This document shows, piece after piece, positions 1 to 7,107 of a DNA stretch of 10,031 bases. The stretch covers positions 2,317 through 12,347 of the forward strand of contig JADGJA010000696.1 of the NCBI GenBank assembly GCA_027596035.1, read 5' to 3'. Position 1 is the stretch's first letter, and every line of letters begins with the position of its first letter. This DNA is from Thoreauomyces humboldtii. Its lineage: Eukaryota > Chytridiomycota > Chytridiomycetes > Spizellomycetales > Powellomycetaceae. The notes under the pieces are model-generated. The model had not been told where the DNA came from. It searched no databases and worked only from the letters and a program-made list of their open reading frames with translations. The position numbers were made by a program, and so were the translations under genes.

Positions 1-198
1 GATGCGTTCCATGCCGCCACAAGGCAGTGTCTGCCACTAAACTAAGGAAGCGGTTGGGTTAGGAACGGTTTCTCTACGCTAGTCGATGCGTTCCATGCCG
101 CCACAAGGCAGTGTCTGCCACTAAACTAAGGAAGCGGTTGGGTTAGGAACGGTTTCTCTACGCTAGTCGATGCGTTCCATGCCGCCACAAGGCAGTGT
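1..198. repeat. 84-bp tandem repeat, 2.4 copies, cut by window start
   Basis: Two complete identical units run 1-84 and 85-168. A third unit begins at 169 (gatgcgttccatgccgcc...) and breaks off at 198, where the sequence becomes unrelated. The array probably extends left of the window. Each unit contains the string ggttgggttagg, and single TTAGGG/TAGGG-like strings lie just after the array (198-221). This is only a hint of subtelomeric origin. No open frame crosses the array in a convincing way. The near-zero divergence between copies indicates recent expansion or homogenisation. Confidence 0.95.
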
Positions 199-340
199 AG
201 GGTTGCAGGAAGGCCTTAGGGTTGGGAAGCGTTGCGACGCCACGAACGCCTCTCTCGCTCGTCGCTTTCGCTCCTCACCCGTCGTTTTCGTGGCTCTGCG
301 AACGCTCTTCTTCCCGAGAATCGCCTGATCCTTCCCTTTT

Positions 341-392
341 CCCCATTCCTCCTTCTCTCCCCATTCCTTCTTCCTTCCCCATTCTCCACCTT
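341..392. repeat. Pyrimidine-rich tract with 18-bp period
   Basis: The string ccccattc recurs at 341, 359 and 377, giving three imperfect 18-bp units inside a longer C/T-rich stretch (about 325-400). The stretch from 199 to about 650 holds no convincing gene. The short open frames here have low-complexity Ser/Pro/Arg translations with no family pattern. Confidence 0.8.
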
Positions 393-672
393 GCATCTGC
401 TCGAGACATCTGCTTGCTGGTGAAGTGACCTGCAGGCTTTGCATCACTACTCTCACGTCACCTGTCTTGCCTGTTGCCCTTCAGGGTCCCCTTCCAAGAT
501 CTCGTTTCCTTCTGTCCCATCACGTAACAGAGTTTCCCTCCGTTCCGTACGCCCTTGGCCCGCTAGCTTGCTCTTCTCCCGCTTCCTTCGGCGACCTCGG
601 GCGATCCTGGCTCTCTCGAACGGTGCGTTCGTTAACTGCTGGTTTTGCAACGTCACAGAGTTTCCAGACTCT

Positions 673-1231
673 GTAAGCTTGCACGGGGACCACCATCGCG
701 GGGACCAGTACTCTGCGGTTCTTTCGACACGGCTCTGAGCCTGTAGGACCGTCGGTTAGAGCAGGAGGTGCTACCCCGCTCACAGTGTTTTTTGACCGAT
801 CCCAGGATAGAAGCCCCGCAGCCTCAAATGGACAACACTAGCGCCACAACCACCGTGTGGCGGCTCTTCTGACAGCCGCTGAGCTCCTACGATCCTCGGT
901 GAGAGCAGTACGTGCTGTCACTGCTGTCCGATCCCGACCTCAACAGCTGAGGACACTTTTCGACCGATATCAGGATACACACAGCGCAAGCTTGCACGGG
1001 CAACACCATTGCGATAGCCAGCAGTTTGCAGTTCTTTTGACACTGCCCTGAGCGCCTAGGACCATCGGTGAGAGCAGGAGGTGCTGCCCAAGTTGGACTT
1101 TAGCAGCTAACATACTTTGCAGGCGCTTTTTCGACACAGACCTCGCAGCAACCATCGGGCTATATCATCGTAACGACCAGCACTCGTCGTTTTGATACCT
1201 CCCCAAGGGTCTTTGGTCCCCGGTGAACGTG
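673..1231. repeat. Degenerate tandem array of about 145-170 bp units
   Basis: Four diverged units can be followed by shared anchors. A gacac/gacag...ctgagc anchor lies at 726, 871, 1040 and, weakly, 1194. A cggtgagagcagg-like anchor follows at about 751, 897, 1066 and 1221. A ttttNgaccgat anchor lies at 791 and 959, with a weaker form near 1128. A ttgcacggg...caccat anchor lies at 679 and 993. Identity is moderate, so the array is old, unlike the perfect repeat at the window start. A looser pair, cgtMacagagtttcc at 525 and 651, may be an earlier remnant. No coding frame is conserved across units. Confidence 0.7.
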
Positions 1232-1262
1232 GACGTGGACGTGGACGTATGGACGTGGACGT
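1228..1262. repeat. GTGGAC hexamer microsatellite
   Basis: About five to six copies of cgtgga/gtggac occur with one interruption (cgtatggac). They sit directly at the right end of the degenerate array of larger units. Confidence 0.9.
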
Positions 1263-2440
1263 GAAATAAAGTGTTTTTGAGCGTTCACAAGCTCCAAATG
1301 TTCAAAAACCATGGAATCTGCGTCCACAATAGATGTAACTCCCAAGTAAAACTGATATCCCTTCACATACTCTTTTCATAGTCCTGGATCGGACTCTAAA
1401 CGTACCCGGCGTCCTAGTCTCAAAGGCGAGCAGGGGCGTGCAGATGTGTGTCGTCCTAGTCCTCGTCGGCTGGGGTGGAGAATGAACCCAACGTAGGCCA
1501 CTTTGTCGCCACGTGATGACGACTGTGACAAGAACGGAACAGGAGCAGCGCGGAGTCCTACCGATCACCCTGATTCCATGAGGCAGCACCAATCAAGTGA
1601 GAGAGGGACGAGAAGTTGAAACCCATCCAGAAGGTACCAGGAGGCGGCACCGCAGTGAATTGATTAGGTGCTTAAGGATCTGAACCCGAGGCGTTACGCT
1701 TCTAGCATGCGCCGATAGAGAGATAGAAGCGTCCTTACGTCCATGCACGGTGGCCTTATTGAAAATCAGTAATGGCGCGAGCTCGGTGACGGTGACGAAA
1801 ATATGCGCTGAATATGTATCCCATCCTCGGGTACATAAGAACTTGATGAATTATAAGTGGGCGGCAGCGCCTACGCATGGTGTAAATCAGCATCAGCCGT
1901 CGGTCTTAAGGCGTCACAGCTGTACGAGATGTTTCGTCGTACGGTCAAGTGGGTACTTTTCTTCCCAGGTAAGCCTCCTTCCAGGTTTGCTCGCCATGTT
2001 GATCTGGATATCTAAAACGTATCATATTAGCCATGCAGTCTTCATACCTTGACTCCTGCCCATCTGATCCGCTAGGTTGGCACCCCTCTTTTCGATTTTG
2101 AGGAGCATGGTACGTGAGAGTGTCCGGTGGAAAGATGGAAGATGGAAGGTGGAAAGTCCTGCCTGCGCTCGTTCTGACGTGACACTGCTGAGGACGATCT
2201 CGGGGTCTGCGATTTCAGGTGTATGCCTGAGAAGGCGTCCCGGCTTGTTGTCGCAAAGTTGTTGTTGCAAAAGGTTTGCAGATACATGTAGATGGCAAAC
2301 GGGCGGAATGAGGCGTCCAGATGATGTACTGTACGAGACCTGTGTGCGTCAGCAGTCGGAGTGTGCGCAGCGTCGACAGCCCCGCCCCCGTGAGCATGAA
2401 TACAGCAACCCCGTTCTCGATTCGCAGGCAGGGCAGGAGC
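1263..2440. other. Gene-free stretch, no supported feature
   Basis: Open frames here are short or have unnatural composition, with no family pattern, signal peptide or consistent splice structure on either strand. A purine-rich run of GGAAGATGGAA-type repeats lies at about 2128-2158. The longest open frame (2077-2670, +) translates to an Arg/Ser/Cys-rich string that I take to be chance. The right end grades into the putative promoter of the pectinesterase gene. Confidence 0.5.
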
Positions 2441-2442
2441 AG

Positions 2443-2604
2443 CCAATGGGAGAATTACCTAAAGGCCTATTCTGCGATTGGGAATTATGCTCACGGACCA
2501 GCGTCCGGTTCGGTCCGCGCCAGCCAATCTTACGCCATACCCAAGGGAAAGAGTGGGAATCCCTCCGATTGCGGACGCTGCGAGCATCGGAATTCATAAA
2601 AGCC
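2443..2604 (+). promoter_or_regulatory. Putative promoter of the pectinesterase gene
   Basis: CCAAT boxes lie at 2443-2447 and 2524-2528 on the plus strand, and an inverted one (ATTGG) at 2477-2481. A TATA-like cataaaag lies at 2595-2602, about 95 bases before the chosen ATG at 2697. The spacing is reasonable for a fungal promoter bound by the CCAAT-binding complex. This is motif-level evidence only. Confidence 0.45.
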
Positions 2605-2696
2605 GCTGGTGGGAGTCATCTATTCCCTAGAACGACTTCATTGGACTCGGAAATCGCAGCCGGCGACTAGTCACCTCCCGTGCGCAACTTGAAAAC

Positions 2697-4701
2697 ATGA
2701 CAGGTAGAACCAAGCGAATCAAGAAGCAGCAGCGGCGAGAGCATGAAGAATGGGAGTCCATGGCCATAGCCAGTGCTCTCGTCGGTAGAAAACCAAAGAC
2801 ATCCGCCCCTGCGGCAATTGCTGTTCGATCAACGGCCATCGAGACCGCGGAAAATGATGGCTTCTGGAATTCCTTTGGCCAATCGGCGCTGTGGACTATG
2901 GTCCTCGTCATCGGAGCTTTCAATGTACTCGGTGGTAAGACAGCTTTTCATTTGCACGAGAACCCAGGACCTATCTTAACATCTTAACTTGTAACTCGGT
3001 CACCTGAAAGCATTTGGAAACATTCAGTGGAATGACAATGCGGTCGCTCTCAACCAGCATACATCCTCTTTGTGGCAGCGGGCAAACCCGTTCACCGGAG
3101 ATGAACGCTTCGTCCAGAGAGTTCCTCGTGCTGCCGTCGGCGTGGTGACCTCGACGGTCTTTGATACCACTACCAGAACCCAAACTATCTCTGTAACTGT
3201 CGGCGGGGTCAATTAGTTTCCTAATCCTCGCTCATCGAGTGCTCGTTGTTTCAAACAACCAGGTCACAGCTAAAGGGGCTACCACAACAAAGTCGGTCGA
3301 GGTGGATGTCACCAAGACGGTCACTGTCCAAGGTCCTACTATCACCCAGACAGCGACCGTAACCCAAACGGCGACCACAACCAAATCAGTCGAAGTGGAT
3401 GTCACAAAGACGGTCACCATCCAAGGTCCCACCGTCACCCACACGGCCACTGTGACTCTGACAGCGAAAGGCAGTACCACTACCACATCGGTGGAAGTAG
3501 ACTTCACAAAGACGACGACAGTTCAGGGACCGACGGTCACGAAAAGCGTGGCTCCCGTCACAATTACGCAGACAGTCAACCAGCCGACGCCTACGAGCAC
3601 AACCCTGGGGTACGTTGTGGGAACCGATGGAAAATCGAAGTTTTCGACGATTCAGGCAGCCATCAACGGCGTTCCGCAGGATGGCAGTAACGTTACAATC
3701 TGGATCAATCCTGGCACATACAATGAGCAAGTAAGACAGACTCACTTCTCAACGATTGTTCTTACCATCACTCACCACGGTCGCTCTCGGAACAGGTCAT
3801 AGTGAATCGATCCCACACTACCATCAGACCTGTCCCGAACGTCACCGGCAAGGTCGTCGTTCAGTTCAACTTCGGTCGTCCGACATCCGACGGCTTGGAC
3901 AATACCACATCCGTCCTGACCATCCCCAAGAAGATCACCAATGTTGACGTCTACGACATGACGTTCCAGAACACGTATATGCAGCAAAAGAGTGTCGTTG
4001 GGCTGGCTCTGAACGTTAACGGTCTTCAAATCGGGTTCTACGGAGTTTCCTTCATCGGGTTCCAGGACACCATCCTCATCAACAAGCCGTCTGCTAGTTT
4101 TTTCAAGAACTGTTACATCGAGGGCTCGGTGGACTTCATTTGGGGTAAGTGAGGAAGACGATCCTCCCCATACTTTCCCCAGCACTCATCTTCTCCCGTG
4201 TTTTTTTTTTGGCGACTAGGATACGGCCAAGCTTACTTCCTGAACTCCACCATAGCCAGCAACGCGGCCGGATGCGTGACGGCACACTCCAAGGCCGTCG
4301 CAGGAGACTCCAACGCTCTCGTGTTTGACAGCTGCACAGTGAAGGCGGTGTATCCAGCGACGCTCGCAGCGTCAGCCAATGCCGCCATCGTCTACACTTC
4401 GGCCACGAACGCCGTTGGTCAAGCCTATCTTGGAAGACCTTACGACATCAACGCCACGGTCGTTTACATGAACAGCTACCTGGGCAATGTTATCGATTCG
4501 GACGGTTGGCAGCCCTGGTCGACCACGACGACCAACGTCGGTTCTACTACCATTCTGGGAGAGTACAATTCCACCGGCCCCGGTGCGGTCGGTCCAAGGG
4601 TATCCTGGGCCATACAGTTCGATGATACCACCGTGGCTCCTTATCGGTTCGACAAGTTCTGGAGCAACGTTGGGACGACTTGGATTGATTCCGGATATTG
4701 A
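2697..4701 (+). CDS. Membrane-anchored pectin methylesterase (CE8) with Thr-rich stalk, 5 exons
   Basis: The product should demethylate pectin homogalacturonan outside the cell. Proposed exons are 2697-2934, 3011-3192, 3263-3730, 3796-4144 and 4220-4701, giving 572 residues. All junctions keep frame and all introns are GT-AG (76, 70, 65 and 75 nt). Residues 1-60 are rich in Lys/Arg/Glu. About 62-81 is one hydrophobic segment (ALWTMVLVIGAFNVLG) that fits a type II signal anchor. Residues 142-235 form three Thr/Val-rich repeats. About 255-572 is the CE8 beta-helix, with GTYNEQ (ending at 296), GFQDT (Asp387), GSVDFIWG (Asp409, the expected nucleophile) and LGRP (Arg485). The family's oxyanion Gln in the QAVAL motif reads VGLAL here. 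A start at Met68 (2898) would give an ordinary signal-peptide-like N-terminus, so the cytosolic tail is the least certain part. The TAG at 3214 falls in intron 2. The CE8 assignment is firm; exon 1 and the 5' junctions are less so. Confidence 0.85.
3266..3547 (+). repeat. Three in-frame Thr-rich stalk repeats in the pectinesterase
   Basis: Units start at 3266 (34 codons), 3368 (31 codons, lacking a KGA triplet) and 3461 (about 29 codons, trailing off). All share the core SVEVD-[VF]-TKT-x-T-[VI]-QGPT. The DNA copies differ mostly at synonymous positions, so the protein sequence appears to be maintained. The Thr density suggests an O-mannosylated extended stalk between the membrane anchor and the catalytic domain. 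The glycosylation is inference. Confidence 0.85.
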
Positions 4702-4786
4702 TTAGAAGCACGAGTAGCCTAGGACTGCCTTTCTATCTAGAATGGTTTTTAGTCCCTCCCACTTTCAAAGGATAGCCACGCATACA

Positions 4787-4942
4787 GTGAAGATCACACG
4801 GTACGGAGGTACCGTGTCGTTAGACGACATCGTCAACGACACCTTCTGCACTCTTTCTATCGGGCGGAATCTGCGGTGCTATGGAACGCAGATTCCGGAA
4901 AGTCCTCTCGCTTTCCATCATGCGAGCGTCGCTGCATGATGG
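4787..4942. other. Chain of short hairpins between genes
   Basis: Successive inverted repeats lie end to end. They are gtga/tcac (4787-4797), acacggtac/gtaccgtgt (4796-4817, loop ggag), a 13-bp stem with one bulged A (4814-4842), cggaatctgcg/cgcagattccg (4865-4897, 11-nt loop), ggaaag/ctttcc (4897-4916) and ccatcatgc/gcatgatgg (4915-4942). Neighbouring hairpins share or abut their ends. The chain lies after the pectinesterase stop, possibly within its 3' UTR, and before the end of a possible convergent minus-strand gene. Its function is unknown. Confidence 0.85.
4829..4888 (+). repeat. Perfect 60-bp copy of NXT1 exon 2 (copy A)
   Basis: This segment, beginning atcgtcaacgacacc and ending gctatggaacg, is identical base for base to 5960-6019 inside exon 2 of the NXT1 gene, in the same orientation and 1131 bp away. 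Flanking bases differ on both sides. No splice sites or reading context here make it a functional exon, so it is best read as a captured gene fragment. Confidence 0.93.
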
Positions 4943-5067
4943 CCCTTAACACCGTAACGCCAAGACGAGGTGAACATCAAAACCGACCTTACAAGCTCCA
5001 GTCGATTCGGGATGCTCGGGACGTTCCTCACGGCCGGACGCTCGGGCCATACTGCTCAACGAGCTCC

Positions 5068-5565
5068 TTACCGAATAGACGCTGGAGACGGCCAATGGCA
5101 GCTTCTCCAATGCGCCGCTGTCCCCGGATGCATCGCAATAAACCAAGTATCACGCACACAAGACCTATTTGTCGGCCAACACCCATCGTCGCTTGCATCC
5201 GTCGAGCCTGCCGAACCGAATCCCCCCACGGAGTACTTGGATACGTCGCCCCTATTGAGCAACACGATGGTGTTGCCCCTAGACTCGATCCTGAGGTCTT
5301 TCACGACGACCCTGCGCCCGTGGTATGTGTTCCCTATCGGAGGACTGCCATGGGATGCATGCTCTCCTCGTCTCCGCCGTTTCCGCTCGACGTAGCATCC
5401 GATGGCGATGAATGGCTGACCGGGACCGGCGGGGAGGATCGATGTGCTTGTAGGTTGCTGATATGGGCTTCAGTTGTTTGCTTCCAAAATGTCGTCGTTT
5501 CCTACCGCCCGCTTCATCAGAGTCTTCGCGACCCTTGGTGACCACTGCTGATGGCTCTCATATTG
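5068..5565 (-). CDS. Tentative minus-strand gene, product unknown
   Basis: I do not recognise this product. Reading leftward, a possible exon 5565-5506 (begins QYESHQQW, ends LMKRA, phase 0) is preceded by a CTAAT branch site and ttcag acceptor. It is followed by a 48-nt intron (gtagga...atatcag, 5505-5458). A second exon from 5457 runs to TAA at 5068. The best-looking stretch includes GPGQPFIAIGCYVER and, further on, GRRVVVKDLRIESRGNTIVLLN. Third positions there are GC-rich, as in neighbouring genes. The last 60 residues look less natural, so another intron or a different end is possible. Upstream exons are unresolved: an ATG at 5652-5650 with an MRRLSPFANQTLKP-like start would need a 36-nt intron, which is implausibly short. 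The gene would diverge from NXT1 and converge with the pectinesterase gene. A plus-strand frame (4970-5395) competes for the same bases, and a degraded gene or no gene at all is also possible. Confidence 0.28.
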
Positions 5566-5657
5566 CTGAACAGTTGAGGATTAGCTGCTCCTGTTGGGTA
5601 CGGTCGTGGCGGGCTTGAGGGTTTGGTTGGCAAATGGGGAAAGTCTTCGCATGGTCC

Positions 5658-5676
5658 TCGTCGTCGTCGTCGTCGC
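5658..5676. repeat. CGT/ACG trinucleotide run
   Basis: About six tandem CGT triplets (tcgtcgtcgt...). They create poly-Arg and poly-Val translations in overlapping frames and are a reason to distrust those open frames. Confidence 0.85.
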
Positions 5677-5816
5677 CTTTTGGCTTTCTTCCCACGACCC
5701 TCCTCAACAATTGTCAAGATCGTACCCACCCACCGACACCAAGACTCTTACAAGAAGTACTGCCGGATCAACACCTTCGACACCCTCAGACGCACTCCTT
5801 GCGGTAGGAAGTCAAG

Positions 5817-6559
5817 ATGGCAGATGCAAATGAGGTGGGCAGCAACTCGTCGTTCCGGTTCCTCGCACGACCCACGTTTCCTGACGTTTCTTTCTCCTCA
5901 GATCGTCGTCACAGCTCGAGCAGCCGACAACTTCGTACCAACATATTACAGAGTCTACGATCGTCAACGACACCTTCTGCACTCTTTCTATCGGGCGGAA
6001 TCTGCGGTGCTATGGAACGGCAATCCGTTGGCGGGGAGTGCTAGCTCAGAGTTCTTCTTGAAACTACCAGCGACAGGTAAGCGTCAACTGAGAAGCTTGA
6101 ATGATACGGCTGCTTATGAGGGATCTGACGACTCCATACCTGGGGATCTTTCTTCAGACCATCAGGTCAACGCTTACGATGCACAACCGATACTAGGTGA
6201 GTGATGACTCTTATATCACCTGGCTCTGAACTCACTGTGATCTAACAGCCCTGAGTTCACAGATCGAGGACAAATATTACTGACGGTCACAGGTCAGGAC
6301 GAAACAACGCGATGCCTCTAAGGCGGGATGCTGAACCTCTCGCCGCTCTCGTCCGGTCACTCAGGCACTGTGAAATACGGGGACGACAAAGCCGCAAAAA
6401 CCTTCTCTCAGGTCTTCGTCTTGAGTCCGGATCCAACCAACACGCAAAAGGCCACATGTAAGAACCTTTTTTTGCTTGTTACAGGCTTGCAGGAAGTGTT
6501 TGCTCACAAAGATGCGCACTTCAGATTTCATTTCTTCGGATCACTTTCGATTTGTGTAG
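5817..6559 (+). CDS. NXT1: NXT1/p15, NTF2-related mRNA export factor, 6 exons
   Basis: NXT1 (p15) is an NTF2-fold protein that pairs with Mex67/NXF1 to carry mRNPs through the nuclear pore. Proposed exons are 5817-5834, 5902-6076, 6158-6196, 6263-6292, 6365-6457 and 6525-6559, totalling 390 nt for 129 residues, close to the roughly 140 of animal p15. All introns are GT-AG (67, 81, 66, 72 and 67 nt), and intron 3 has a CTAAC branch site at 6242-6246. The frame gives MADANE, then ARAADNFVPTYY, then VLWNGNPLAGS, then EFFLKLPATDHQV, then YDAQPI, then ILLTVTGTVKYGDDKA, then FSQVFVLSPD, and ends SSDHFRFV. This is the family's order from start to finish. The GTGGGC and GTCAGG donors of introns 1 and 4 are unusual. 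Exons of 18, 39 and 30 nt would be missed by simple gene finders. Exon 2 contains the 60-bp segment duplicated at 4829-4888. No disabling change is visible. Confidence 0.92.
5960..6019 (+). repeat. 60-bp direct repeat, source copy inside NXT1 (copy B)
   Basis: This is the partner of 4829-4888. Here the sequence codes for the conserved NXT1 stretch around YDRQRHLLHSFYRAES and VLWNG, so this copy is clearly the ancestral one. Confidence 0.93.
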
Positions 6560-7107
6560 TTACTCCTTCATATCATCTCATCTCCCGGCGTTCAGATGCA
6601 GCCCTGCAGTACACCAAATATATCAACGAGCCGCACCTTCCTGAGCTTCTATGTTGGCATGTTACAAGCGCGATTCTTGGTCATGTCGGTGGCTATCCTG
6701 CTCGTCTCGGACCTCAGCCGGCGGAAGGGTGAGAGAGGGGTGGAAGGAGCGGCGAGTCGAGGCCGGGGAGCACTCGGAAAGCTTTTAGTCGCAGAGTCGA
6801 CCGAGTTCTTGTTGGACGGATCTGCTTAGTGCGAGGCCGAGTTGCCTTGATAGGTCGGTTTAACTGTCACTGGAGTCATCCTTCTCTCTCCTTGCAATCA
6901 TTTCCGTTGCAACGTGATGCGATGCGCTGCCCTTGGCGCTCTGTTAAAAGATATCCTGTTTGTGGGACATCCTGCTGACGGTCCTCCAAAAAAAAAACCC
7001 CCCCTTTCGACGCGTTGGGTGACGCGACGCCGTGCAGTCTTTCCCACGTCGTTCACATTCCTCACAATTCGACGACGACCAACCGTGCGAAAGATATAAT
7101 ACAAGAC
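6560..7107. other. NXT1 3' region and upstream region of the next gene
   Basis: No gene is supported. The stretch should hold the NXT1 3' UTR and the promoter of the gene at 7108. Notable items are an A10C7 homopolymer junction at 6988-7004 and an ACGCGT hexamer at 7010-7015, which matches the fungal MCB cell-cycle element but is short enough to be chance. A gatataata string at 7093 lies too close to the ATG to serve as a TATA box. Confidence 0.5.

Noticed and set aside
1..198. CRISPR array
   Set aside because: The 84-bp units are contiguous and identical, with no variable spacers, in a eukaryotic setting.
2077..2670. 197-residue open frame on the plus strand
   Set aside because: The translation is an Arg/Ser/Cys-rich string without domain pattern, and the region carries CCAAT and TATA-like elements of the next gene. 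Chance open frame.
3214..3216. In-frame TAG suggesting a broken pectinesterase gene
   Set aside because: It falls inside a 70-nt GT-AG intron (3193-3262) whose removal restores frame exactly into the Thr-rich repeats.
4829..4888. Functional alternative first exon or pseudogene of NXT1
   Set aside because: Only 60 bp are shared, flanks are unrelated and palindromic, and no splice sites bound it. It is a fragment, not a gene copy.
4970..5395. Plus-strand frame starting at a GTG
   Set aside because: Some of it looks protein-like, but it has no ATG or clear splice acceptor and no recognised motif. It competes with the minus-strand model, which has better splice signals. Kept only as an alternative in that entry.
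4876..5541. 221-residue open frame on the plus strand
   Set aside because: It begins inside the NXT1-derived fragment and hairpins, is rich in Arg/Pro/Cys, and shows no family pattern. Alternative frames over the same bases look more natural.
6247..6262. Alternative acceptor at 6248 for NXT1 intron 3
   Set aside because: It lies only a few bases after the CTAAC branch site and leads to an in-frame stop. The acceptor at 6262 gives the conserved ILLTVTG strand.
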